A DNA stretch of 64,000 nt from Lineus longissimus (Eukaryota; Nemertea; Pilidiophora; Heteronemertea; Lineidae). Position numbers and translations under genes: made by a program. Numbering within the stretch: the first letter of the stretch is position 1; every line of letters starts with the position of its first letter. The stretch lies in assembly GCF_910592395.1 (NCBI RefSeq), contig NC_088310.1, positions 11,045,501 to 11,109,500 on the forward strand. The letters run 5' to 3'. The notes under the pieces were generated by a model. The model was not told where the DNA came from, made no database searches, and worked only from the letters and a program-made list of their open reading frames with translations. Of the stretch, positions 53,099-63,700 are shown piece by piece.

Positions 53099-53694
53099 TC
53101 TTGAGGAAAATTATTTTTTTCATCATTAACCCATTCCTACCTGGCCATTTTGGACCCTCAAAATGTGGCATTTTTGGGGTGGGACCAACTTCAGGACCAC
53201 TTTTCAGAAACTTCTGAATCTTTCAGGATGTTTCTTTTACACCAAGACAATGTCATTACAGGATACTTCCAAAACAACCATTCATTTGTCCCCACCCTGT
53301 TATAGTGTGGGTGGTAGAGCCCCCCAAAAACGCAATTTTGGTCAAAAATCACCTAATATTGAAACCCCATAAATTTTCATCCTAAAGGTCTCAGTATATA
53401 ATTAATGGGTTTAAAGCAGTCCTTGGGCCAAGAAGAAAACACCCTGAAAGAATCAAAAGGGTATCTCTACTTTCTGAGATATAGTCATTCAAAGATGGCT
53501 AGGAAATAGGCGGCCGCCCCCCAAAAGGTGCCACGCCCCCTTTTTTTGACCCTCCTGGGGGGGGCTAACCGTCAGGAATATGACAAAAATATTTTGGACT
53601 TTTCATTGGCCCAATAACCTACAAAATATGTAAAAATTAGCCAATTCTAAGACTATGACCTGGGAACCACTTGTTGATTTCATATGGAATGCCT

Positions 53695-53787
53695 CGCCAC
53701 TGTTTTTGAAACAGGGTACGGTGTTACAGACGACGACGACAGACAGATGCTGCGGTGTATCCTAGACTCCCCTACGGTGAGCCAAAA
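53695..53787 (+). repeat. Family B copy 3, right end
   Basis: From CGCCACTGTTTTTGAAACAG to CCCCTACGGTGAGCCAAAAA. It matches the ends at 31648-31730 and 40000-40075 and closes the B element opened at 48893. Confidence 0.75.
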
Positions 53788-53925
53788 ACATGAATAGCAT
53801 CCACATACTAGATGTAAATGTCAACATTGCCATTGTGTAGACTGATATACCCGCACAAATACTATGAATACCAAGTTTAAACAAATTCAATTTGTATCTA
53901 TAGATGGATATCTTTGTTTACAAAC

Positions 53926-53944
53926 TGACGTCATTCTGACGTCA
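53926..53944. promoter_or_regulatory. Two CRE-like TGACGTCA sites one helical turn apart
   Basis: TGACGTCA occurs at 53926-53933 and 53937-53944, start to start 11 bp. This is the palindromic consensus bound by CREB/ATF proteins. No gene starts nearby, so function is unknown. The word is also frequent inside repeats of this window. Confidence 0.3.
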
Positions 53945-54395
53945 TAACTGTTGGCTGTACGCGCATACTCGTATCTCAACAGAGGGGATGGCGTGACATA
54001 ACAATGTCAACGTCTATGATCGTTGCTGGTTTCACTTGGATACGAGGAGTTTTTCTCGACTATCTCGTGGCCTGCATGATATTTTAGAATAAAACTTGGA
54101 TACAATTGTGTTACAATAACAGCTGTACATCATCGGTTAAGCATCATTATGTGAACAAGAGAAATCTCAACAGGACGACGGTTTGTCGCAAATTTTCTTC
54201 ATGAAAACTATGTTGAAGAGATACGAGAGTGAGCGCAAATGATGTTTACAAATTAGCCATGCCGTCAGCAGATATTCATCTATTCAATATGAGTATAACT
54301 GCACTACGGCATTGTGTATTAGTGGATTTCTATTAGTGGACCACAAGTAATTACGAACGGCATACCCCTTTGTAGTTTAAAAGTTTAATGTCTCA

Positions 54396-54645
54396 CTATA
54401 GATCGTTTCACTTGACTGGGGGATAATGTTTATGAAGACGTCGCGTGATATCACCTTATAGATCCATGCACTTGATTGGGAACATGTAACGTGACGTGAC
54501 GCGAAGTCTTCGTAAACGTTGTTCCCAATCAAGTGCATCGATCTATAGTAGTAATGTGAAACTTGTTGCAATGGCCAATGCATCATGACGTGACGACGGC
54601 TAACACTATGTTAACCTGTTCCCAATCAAGTGCATGAATCTATAG
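54396..54645. repeat. Imperfect inverted repeat with a third copy
   Basis: CTATAGATCGTTTCACTTGA (from 54396) is mirrored by TCAAGTGCATCGATCTATAG (ending 54548), with matching inner parts around GAAGACGTCGCG and GCGAAGTCTTCG. A third copy of GTTCCCAATCAAGTGCAT ends at 54645. An inner forward copy is at about 54463-54484. It could be a degraded foldback MITE. Confidence 0.6.
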
Positions 54646-56235
54646 CCAGTGCAGAGACCAGGCCTACCTAGTAGTAGTAGGCCTAGTCTGCCTCCAAAAA
54701 TGATGCGACGTCATTTCATGCATACCACTGTGCAGCAGATGTAGACCTGGCAGTATATCACACTCACACAAACCTAAACAGCTTGTCACTTGCAGAATAC
54801 ATCTGGCGAAGTTTCAATATCGTCTCGACATAGGCCTACATTACATGCATAGACTGATGCAGCACAATACATGAGACACCCTGTACATTGTCAAAGCAAA
54901 TTTGAAAAATGTCACCTTTTTATGCCTTATAACTTCAAGATCAACAAGGATGGTGAAAAAAACATTTATACACATCTACTCATCAAAATGGGAAAGCCAA
55001 ATAACCACTATTTCAATCTTTTATATAAATATAAAGTGTCGTTACGGCTTTTGTCCGAGGTTTTTCCTCGAAATATTACCTCGAGATTCAGCTGAAGCAA
55101 AAAGTTATTTCATGATTCGGGTGAGTGACCCGTTTCGCGGGATTTCTTAGTTGGCCGCAGCCGTCGATTTGCACTTTGTAAATCTTGTACATGCATATCA
55201 ACTATTTGGTCTCGTTAGGGAGTTACGCGATGATGACGTGCCTCATTAACAGGACGTAACATCTATTTTAAAATGCGTTTCCAAAGTGAATGCATGATGA
55301 CAACCCATTTGAGTCGTATATCACTGGAAACGCACAATTCCCCTGATTCTGCAGGATGTTAAATCAGGCATTTTGTTTCTTTGAATAAATCATAAGCGTC
55401 GCATTTGCTCCTAGCTCTGTTCACAATCCCAAATGGCAATATTGCCAATTGGGCCGGACAATCACGAAAAAACCCAAATATTATACATTTCTTACAGTGA
55501 CTTTTCTTCCATGAAAGACAGTTGGTTACGCTACACAAAAATTTTTAAAAAACGCGGGTCAACTTTTGAGATATGCTGAATGTTGCACAAATCAGCTCAA
55601 AACGCACCAACTGGCACTGGACGGCATTTCAAGACGGGGCCGACGCACATCCCAAGTTCAGTGTACACATACGTCGGCAACAACAGTAAAATGCGTAGTT
55701 TCTTGTTAGCCGCCTATTGAGTAGCGCTCTAGGTTTCAGCATGGAGGTATTATTAAAAAAAACATGTCTTTGCCAAAACAACTGCTGAATCAACACTGAC
55801 ATACTGTGAGGACCGAGAAATCAATGGTTTTAGGAACTACTGTGAGCGGGGGCCGCGCATGAATAAAAAAAAACTCACTAATGAGACCTTTGATCACATG
55901 TATGTCATGTGACGTCCTTCTTCTTCCGGGAATTTTGACGTTTATGCTCTTTCTTTAGACAAATTTGCGAAACTTCTTATTTCATAGTCTGCTGATCAGC
56001 TGCAAGTGCTATGGCGTACAAGAATAACCATGAGTGGTGATATCCTCTTTATCACTGTCGACACTTCCATTGCAGAAGAGGCAAGCATTCATCATACAAT
56101 GAAATTGAAAAGATTCTGCAAGAGGAGGAGCATGTGACTGGCTCTGTCTTGAGGATAGGATTTTAAGACTCCTGAACAAGTAAAAATATATAGAACAAAT
56201 CTCATGTAAAGGAATGCAAAAAACTTTCTGCACCC

Positions 56236-56360
56236 CTGCTACAGCCCCCCCCCCCCTTAAAGTGTACCTATTGGCTAAGCCTTTAAATTAGCTTGCCTGC
56301 TACAGCCCCCCCCCCCCCTTAAAGTGTACATATTGGCTTAGCCGTAAAATTTGCTTGAGA
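56236..56360 (+). repeat. Tandem duplication, 61-bp unit with C-tract
   Basis: Two units start CTGCTACAGCCCCC (56236 and 56297), continue with TTAAAGTGTAC-TATTGGCT and end TTAGCTTGC or TTTGCTTGA. Each contains 12-13 consecutive C. Confidence 0.9.
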
Positions 56361-56464
56361 AAGCAACCATTCAATGCTAAGAACTTTGCACAGAGCCTAA
56401 TTTCTTTAAAAAACTGATAGTCATTGTAATACAGGGATTTTTTTAAACTCATTACTCCAAAAAT

Positions 56465-56537
56465 AATTGTCTTATTGCTATAAGACTAATCAAACTAATC
56501 AAAAACATTTGATTAGTCTTATAGCAATAAGACAATT
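56465..56537. repeat. Perfect 30-bp hairpin
   Basis: Arms 56465-56494 and 56508-56537 are exact reverse complements (AATTGTCTTATTGCTATAAG at the left end) with a 13-base loop. Part of the loop repeats CTAATCAAA. Confidence 0.95.
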
Positions 56538-56824
56538 AAGTAATTCACCACTAACAGTAGAAAGGACAACCTTGGGACTGGCAAATGCTATCCTTAATTG
56601 AAAGTCCTAATTAAACAGTTCAAATTCGCTGGAAAGGACCAACTTGGGGCCACATCATGACATGCTGTGTCATTAATAGAGGGTGTGTCCTTAAGTAGAG
56701 TTGTTTCAGCTAAGGGAAGTTCCACTTTATTTGTAGTCCATTATGTCATCAAAAAACATGTATGGGTGAGGGGTCGAGGTAAGTCCAGTGCTCTGGAGTA
56801 CCTAAGCAGGGAAACATCTTTTAA

Positions 56825-57027
56825 AGGGGGACTATAGGCAGGAGCATGGGGGTTAAATTGGCCATCTTCAGGAGACTAACATACAGAGTATTAGGGCATT
56901 GGGTCAAGTTAGATTCAGCATTAAATATATTCCTTGTAAAAGCTTGAATAGTTTAGACATACTGTGAGGTGCGAGAGATCCCTATTGGGGACTTTCTGAC
57001 TTGTCCGCCCTAGTCTATAGTGTCCCT
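56825..57027. mobile_element. TTAA-flanked MITE, 203 bp
   Basis: TTAA stands at 56821-56824 and 57028-57031. Ends are AGGGGGACTATAGGC and (inverted) AGGGACACTATAGACTAGG. The size and target fit a non-autonomous piggyBac- or Kolobok-type element. It has no coding capacity. Confidence 0.7.
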
Positions 57028-57031
57028 TTAA

Positions 57032-58099
57032 ATTCTTTTCGAATTTCTGATCTGGGGGTAAAAAAAAACTAATTTGCATAAAAAGGTTGGGCTAAGGGGA
57101 GGCAGGCGATCCTTTTCCATGATGATCATGACAAACATATACTATAATAGTAGTAACTCAATTTTTTTTCGAAACGCCTTGTTTTAATTCATATTACCAT
57201 CTCCCTCTGAAAGAAAAGCCAGTCTCTGACCGTACCTCCCGCTGATGGAAGAGCCCTATCTTTTGTGTGTTTCGACCAATGTACTTGTATCGACGGCTGG
57301 GCTAACTCCAACATGTCCAAGGAAAACGGGTCACTCACCCAATCTATTTTTGCAGCCTCGCTTTGTCAGTTAGCAATCATTCCCACTTCCACATTTTAGG
57401 TGCCCTGCCCCTGGCACCAAATGTTTAATCACTATTACAAGAAACTTGTAAAACCTTATCAAGCCAAAATATGAAATTGTTTCTGGTTAGAAAATTTAAA
57501 AATATTTAAAAATTAATATATTCTTTCCCAAAAGTGAAGCGGCTAAAATAGAACTACACGTTCGTTATTCCGGCTGATTCCGGCTATTTCCGACTCAAAT
57601 TTTAGAATAACCGGTCACAGGCTACACACAGCTAATATATTTTAAGCCATTTTCCTTTAGACATCAACTGCCGAAACTTTTTCCCAATATCGCACTCGAA
57701 CTTATTTGCCGGGCAGAAAGACCTCACCCTAGGCATAAATCCATAGAATTTTTGACTGGTCATGACCATGATAATTTCACTTTCAGGGTTGGGGGGGGGG
57801 GGGGGTCTAAAGTGTTTGGGGTCGCTTTTGTCTTAATTTCACGCATCCAACACGTTTCACGGCTCAGCGGGTTACTTGTGTCCCCAAATTCACGCTGGTG
57901 AACATATCAGGCTAAAAGTTCATCAGAAAGTTCGCCAGAAACAATTTTAATTCATGATATCAGAGAAACTACATTCGGATTGCACAGATAGCACCCCTAC
58001 TGGACAGTGACACCAAGCATTGATTTCATAAAGTACTATGTGATCTACGCTGATTGGTCGATTTATTAGTGATGCGGAGCCTTGGAGGGGGTATCTGCC
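57032..58099. other. Non-coding stretch
   Basis: No gene. Includes a G15 tract at 57791-57805 and an AT-rich part around 57480-57540. Confidence 0.5.
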
Positions 58100-58440
58100 C
58101 ATTTCGCCTTAACCTTATTCGCCTTATCCAATTTTGCCTTCTCCCATTTAGCCTTCTCCTAACTTGCCTTTTCTCAATTCGCCTTCTACGATTTCGCCAT
58201 CGTCTTATCTCGCCTTTGTTCCAATTGGCCTTCTTCCTAACTCACATTCCTCTCATCTTGCCTCATCCTAGTTTGCCTTTTCTTATTTCGCCTTTGCCCT
58301 ATTCTGCCTTGGTTCCATCCTGCCTTATCTCATCTTGCCTTTTCTTGATTGACCTTTGTGTCAATTCGCCTTCTTCCCATTTTGCCTTCTCCCATTTCGC
58401 CATATCTCACCTCGCCTTTTATCAATCCGCCTTCGTTAAG
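58100..58440 (+). repeat. Minisatellite array, TTCGCCTT-type unit
   Basis: About 20 degenerate units of 15-18 bp built on ATTTCGCCTTCTCCC. The long Leu/Phe-rich frame across it is a by-product of the repeat. It is the reverse complement type of the array at 59440-59792. A G11 tract follows at 58461-58471. Confidence 0.9.
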
Positions 58441-58471
58441 CAAGGGGTCTATTATTCGCAGGGGGGGGGGG

Positions 58472-59026
58472 CAGTGTTTTGAGTAGTTTAATGATTCTGT
58501 TCAAAAAAACTTTGGGACTTGTATTATCTCATGCTAAGTTATAGCATTGCTGTGAATGAAGAACATCAAACATACCAAAACCATCTAAAGGGAACACTGC
58601 GTGGGACGTTCTTGAGAGCTAACTCGTTCTGTGAGAAGGCCTCATAATTCCCCAATGATCAAAGGAATACATCTTCCAGATTGCTGGATTTGAGTAGGCC
58701 TATTGACCATAGTCCATAATAAAGAACTTCAGAAGCACTCACACTTTGAATGATCAATAAAATACTTAGCACCCCCATCCCTCCTATATAGTACCAGGTC
58801 ACAAGTCTTTCTCATCAAAGAATGCCAAAACACTATGCCAAAATATTTCCATGAAAGACTTGGAAAACTCTAAGATTTGACAAACATGGGTAAAGATACT
58901 AAGTTGGTTTTGGAGATACATGTAAGCTTACATGTAGATGGTTCAGAAGTTATGAAGATTTGAAAATATTGGTAATTAAGCAACAGCCTTGGGTAGGGTA
59001 CCAAAACATAATTCGTGGAAACACTC
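58472..59026. other. Spacer between inverted arrays, left part
   Basis: No gene. A segment near 58850 (AAGACTTGG, then ACAAACATGGGTAAAGATAC) recurs at about 59210 and 59385 as diverged direct repeats. Confidence 0.5.
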
Positions 59027-59028
59027 TA

Positions 59029-59203
59029 AGGCTGACGTTACATAGGCCTTATTCGTTCACTTCCCACATGTCACGTTCCCCTTAATGCGTTCGTTCCTCA
59101 CTGAATGCATGCCACAAGGCCGTGCATTCACCGAGGAACGTTAAGTAAAGCTGGAACGTGACATGTGGGAAGTGAACGAATGAGGCCTATGTAACGTCAG
59201 CCT
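59029..59203. mobile_element. Palindromic MITE with TA target duplication
   Basis: Arms of about 50 bp start AGGCTGACGTTACATAGGCC and pair with the right end (GGCCTATGTAACGTCAGCCT). TA flanks both sides (59027-59028, 59204-59205), as for Tc1/mariner-type elements. The loop contains further inverted words (ATGCATGC, AACG). It has no coding capacity. Confidence 0.75.
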
Positions 59204-59439
59204 TATATGAAAGACTGGCCCCACAAACATGGGTAAAAGAGACAAAAGTCTTTTGTAATATGGTATGTAATGTAATATGACTATAATGGCTGAGAAGTTA
59301 TCTACACTTGTAAGTTTGGCAATGTCCACCGGGTTTTGGTTGGGGGTACCCCCGAATGGCCCTTCAACACTGTTGAAGACACTTTCATATGAAAGATTGA
59401 CTCAACAAACATGGGTAAAGACACCAAGTTTGTTGCAAA

Positions 59440-59792
59440 GTAGGAAGAAGGCGAAATAATACAAAGGCGGGGCGGGTAAAGGCGAGATAGGATGAAGGCG
59501 AATTAGGACAAAGGTAAATTAGGACAAGGTGAAATAGGAGAAGGCAGATTAAGACAATGGCAAACTGAGACGAAGGCAAGAATGGATAAGGCAACTTGTG
59601 ATAAGGCAAGATAAAACAGAGGCAAAATAGCATAAGGCGAAAAATGAAAAGGCGAAAAAGACAAAGGCGAGATAGAATAAGGCGGATTGGGAAGAGGCAA
59701 AATTGGAAAAGGCGAAATAGGAGAAGGTGAAATGTATATTTTTTAAAGGCAAAAAGGGGAAAAGGCGAAAAAAGACAAGGCGAAATGGGCAT
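59440..59792 (-). repeat. Minisatellite array, AAGGCGAAAT-type unit (inverted to 58100-58440)
   Basis: About 20 degenerate units on AAGGCGAAATAGGA. On the minus strand it reads like the left array. Both arrays have a CTTGGAGGG word just outside (about 58081 on plus, 59797 on plus). Confidence 0.9.
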
Positions 59793-61125
59793 GAACCTTG
59801 GAGGGTGGTGTATCCTAAGACGTAGTCATTAGTGCATAGTTAGAAAAGTCTAATTAGAAGCAATTAGTGCAATTTTTGGCATAAACTTGCAACTTATAAG
59901 AACTTCATAATAATTTTTTAAAGATATTTTACTGACGCATACAGAGTATGTCTCCAATATTTGTGGCACTTTGCTTTCTTCAGCAAAAGAGGCTGGATGT
60001 TTTAAACGGCCCGGTTTTAAGCCAAAAGCGTTTTGAAGACCAGAGCTTAATCGGGTTACATTGTATTCCGTCAGCATGGTTGGACATGGCGTACGTGTAA
60101 TTGTGTGTGTACCCACACTCATGATCCAGCACTTCCGGTGTTCTGCTGACAGACTGACGGCAGCGCCACTGTTTCGCCTTGGACTATCATGTCTCTCGCA
60201 GACTTCTAAAGGGTGTTTCAGGCGTTTGCATTTCTCTGGGGCGCGGTGGTCTTTTTTGAAAACATGGACGCTTCTGTTTTTGTTCATGCAGTTCAGCTTT
60301 AAGGCTAGTGTTCACCTCTCGGACCATTTAGACGGCAGGCGAACAAACACATTCGGATCAGATCCGGATGCGATCCGATCGAACCACATTCTGGTCTCAG
60401 AAATTGCGCATTTAGACGATCAGCGCAGTCCGCTCTCATCTGGACGCATTTCTGAAGATGTCGAACTCTCCAATACCTGTTGCTTGCGGAGGCTTTTTTA
60501 AAATCCGGATTGGACCACATTGGTCCAGATCATTTTGCGTTTAGACGAGAAAAATTTAAACCACATTCGGATTCAATCGGAATGCATGTGTTTTTTTTCC
60601 TGTCGACTAAAGGGCCCTACACATCTAGTGTGCGCTTCCAACAAAAATATTCGTAACATAATACATAGGCCACTATTTACTTCGATGTATGTTTTAGTTC
60701 CAACCTTTATCTTTCGATTTGAATAAAAAAATATCAATTTTGACTGATTAAAATTTCAAAACTACATGCAACCCGTCAAAACCGTGTTACATAGTAACCG
60801 GGATTATAAAGAAATGTAGTATATTGGCTTACTTGATCATTATTTAAAAACAAACATTTCGGATTTTCATTTGAAACTTGATGATGAACCCATTCTGGAA
60901 AGAAAATTCCCGGGTACTCAGCATATGGGTATTATGTAACGTGGTAAGCATATGATTACATAACAATTAACTTGATAATTGGTAGAACCTTATCAAAGAA
61001 GTTTTAATAATTTAATGATAATAGTAAGATAAACAATATACATAAGTTTCATTGTGTTCTGATGAGAACTTTAAAAGATAATTGAATATGAAAAACCTCA
61101 TTTAATTGGAATACACGGTATTATC
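59793..61125. other. Non-coding stretch
   Basis: No supported gene. A region at 60290-60620 contains repeated CATTTAGACG and CCACATT words with partial inversions and may be a decayed non-autonomous element; no ends were fixed. Confidence 0.4.
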
Positions 61126-61147
61126 ATTATTGTTATTATTATTATTA

Positions 61148-61244
<97 letters not shown>

Positions 61245-61260
61245 TTATTTATTTATTTAG
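61126..61260 (+). repeat. Compound trinucleotide/tetranucleotide microsatellite
   Basis: An ATT run changes to CGT (about 61149-61187), then CATCGT, then CAT (to about 61243), then TTTA. One frame would read as a long Ser run, which is not evidence of a protein. Confidence 0.95.
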
Positions 61261-63344
61261 GTGTCATCTGTATACATGTGTACAGCCAGCCTTGATAGGC
61301 TTACAAGACACTATCACACTGTCAGTGCCACCCCAACCTCAACATGACATCGCATAGGCCTACCTGCTGCCATGCAACATGCACACTCTGCCACGCCGAA
61401 GCCGGACCGATACAGACCTTCTATTTAATATGGCTTACGAGCCGTACGACAGAGCAGAGGGAATTAATGCCGCAGCCACCACCCCAATGCCAAATCTATC
61501 TGACATCACTAGATCTAATCAACATCTCATTATCCGTAGACTGGTTTTTCAGTGGTGCCTGCTGGAGCTCCAACTTTGAACGGTCATAACCCCCTTAATT
61601 TTGGAGATTTTTTCATGAAATGAAAAGCAAACTATAGTGTACGAACTTTGATCTTCCGGAATAAAGTGCACCACAAGATGCCATTGTGCTTTGCCTGTGA
61701 TTTTGTATCTTGGTGAATAAAATATTAATTACCAAAAAAAACAATGCGATGGACGATGAGCAGATACGATCAACGGCATGAATACCTACGGTTATTTCAT
61801 ACTCCCTCAGTAATCCTCTCCTGAGGAATTTGATGATATTGAACTAACCTAGTTTAATTCTACATGAGTCTCAGACATCGAGCTTTTTTAGTTGTGCCAC
61901 TGTACGTAACGTAAAACCTGCCCGAGCGGTTAAGGCGTCTACAAAGACAAGAGACAGAAATTATCACGCTATTCCGATGCTGACTCCGATTTGGCCGAAT
62001 GAGTAAGCCCTCCATGCGTCAATCTTCTCCATGTGGAGCGATGAACAAGTAGGGCACTGCCTAGAGCCATGAATCTACACATTGGGTCGCACTCCACAGT
62101 TTCATTAAATCCATCAAACGTGTCGTCAAACCAGTGCCTGGTGTAACACACAAGGCATCACTAACATGCATGCTGAGACCAAGCTACTGGCACCAGATAC
62201 CCAAACCTACACATTTTTATGGAGGCAGAGACCTAAGGAAGGTTACTAAGGCACTTTCAATGCATTTAATCAGTTTCGATATCAGTAGGTGGCGCCACAT
62301 TTGATACCACCCAGATTCAGCACACTGTCCAAAATCAGGCCAAAAAATTTAGAATTTTGCAAAGTTCGCGCCCCGTATACTCGGAGGGAAAAATTTTCTG
62401 GCACATACTACGTGAACTAACTACCATGTGATAGGCAAGTTAATGTACGTTTAAAATTTGAAAAAAAGTCCGATGTTAAAGCGGTCTATTCGTCCGTTGA
62501 ATGGATAACTCCTGCTTCTATGATTGCATGAGATGTACAAATCCTCAAAGACTGGCGATATCGTGTATCCTCGACTACCCGGCCAGCTGCTCTTATAGAT
62601 TCCCTTCAATGTAAATCAGGCTTGATCAATCAACAGTGACATTCTATGCCCTAGGCTTGGTGCAATGACAGCGTCTTGCAGGCTATTGTGGCGCGGATGG
62701 CATCTCTAGAAGCTCCCTATCCTTTGATTGATGGGGGGGGGGGGGGGGGGGATAATCTAGCTCAAAGGTTAGAGTCACCTCTCGTTGGCCTGATCGAGAG
62801 GACCGAGACGCCCTGTGTGCAACAGCATAGAATAAGAAAATAATGGATAATCAGTTAATATATTGATGCCGAGATGATGTTTTCGATGATGATCAGCTCT
62901 ATTCCATTTAAAATTCCATTGACCAACAACAGTGTTCCTTTGATAAGTTTCTAGCATGAGTTTAATTGACGAAGGGAGCGGCAAGCAAGTAAGAGAGAAG
63001 AGGATTGTTTCTTTTTGTGGGAAATAAGTTCTAATGTTTTGTGAAATACTACTTCTATTTATAAAGCCAACTTGCAGCGTAGTTGTCGATGTTTGACGTT
63101 ACCAAAAGGAGCGCTTAGTGGTTCCAAGCGACTATTTCCAGGATACCTCCTTGGTGCGTTGGTATGAGAGGTAGGGAACTTCAACATACTCGTTGTCCGT
63201 AACAAGGTGTCTCATTGGTGTATCAAGGAAATTATAGGCTATGCGACTCCATGGTGCTGGATGGTAACGCTCGCTGTCAAGACCGCAAGTAACCTTATTG
63301 ATAGGACCTTGCTGTTGGTCAATACAAAGTTATTTACAGTATCA
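61261..63344. other. Non-coding stretch
   Basis: No supported gene. Includes a G19 tract at 62733-62751 and a tRNA-like word at about 61920 that lacks the rest of a tRNA. Confidence 0.5.
62733..62751 (+). repeat. Poly-G tract (19 G)
   Basis: Uninterrupted run, like that at 5499-5517. Confidence 0.9.
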
Positions 63345-63700
63345 ATACTTACTTACTTACTTAGGACCCTTCGTGCCCTAGGTGGCACATGGGGCGTTCC
63401 CCAGGGTCCTCCACTCAAGTCTGTTGGCTGCTCGCTGTCTGGCTGCCTCCCACGTTAGGCCCTTCTCTTGAAGTTCCTTTGCCATGGAACGCCGCCAGGT
63501 CTCTCTTGGTCTGCCTCTATTCCGTCTCCCCTGTGGTGTCCATGTGAGTGCTCTCCTTGGCAATGCGTTTGCAGGCATTCGGAGCACATGGCCCAACCAT
63601 TGCCATCTTCGTTCCTTCACCAATTCTGATATGGGCTTCAGGTTAGCGTCTCTCAGTAGGTCTTCGTTACTGATTGTCCTTGGCCAGTAGTTATATGTTT
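63345..63700 (-). mobile_element. RTE-like LINE 3' end
   Basis: On the minus strand a frame (63623-63378) reads RRWQWLGHVLRMPANALPRR, then GRRNRGRPRETWRRSM and a helix, then CAT stop. This is the standard C-terminus of RTE-type reverse transcriptases. The stop is followed within 20 bp by a TAAG repeat (complement of 63345-63362), a typical short-repeat LINE tail. The element should continue beyond the right part of the window, but the frame is lost upstream of 63623. Confidence 0.75.

Larger units (their letters stand above)
50127..53694. mobile_element. 3.57-kb element with about 600-bp terminal inverted repeats
   Basis: Left arm 50127-50735 and right arm 53099-53694 are inverted copies with few differences; ends are AAGGCATTCCATATG and (inverted) AGGCATTCCATATG. 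CGCCA stands on both sides (50122-50126, 53695-53699), and the flanks join to give uninterrupted family B sequence, as in the copy at 39990-40010. So this is an insertion with a 5-bp target duplication. Long inverted arms resemble foldback transposons. Between the arms lie an inner palindrome (50741-51817) and about 1.3 kb without a recognised protein. The ORFs inside the arms match each other only because the arms are copies. Confidence 0.75.
53788..56235. other. Non-coding stretch with candidate regulatory words
   Basis: No supported gene. It holds a pair of TGACGTCA words (53926-53944) and a three-part inverted repeat at 54396-54645. AT-rich DNA at 54850-55760 shows only short frames. Confidence 0.45.

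Noticed and set aside
50462-53372. 69-residue frame found twice, at 50671-50462 and 53163-53372
   Set aside because: It lies in the inverted arms of the 3.57-kb element; no family resemblance, and duplication explains the match.
58054-58482. Leu/Phe-rich frame resembling a membrane protein
   Set aside because: It is the translation of a degenerate minisatellite; the inverted array at 59440-59792 gives a similar product on the other strand.
61106-61357. Poly-Ser protein
   Set aside because: The Ser run is the compound microsatellite read in one frame; there is no domain and no splice or start support.
61915-61990. tRNA-like start (GCCCGAGCGGTTAAGGCG)
   Set aside because: The A-box-like word is not followed by an anticodon arm, B box or acceptor closure; at most a relic of a tRNA-derived SINE.
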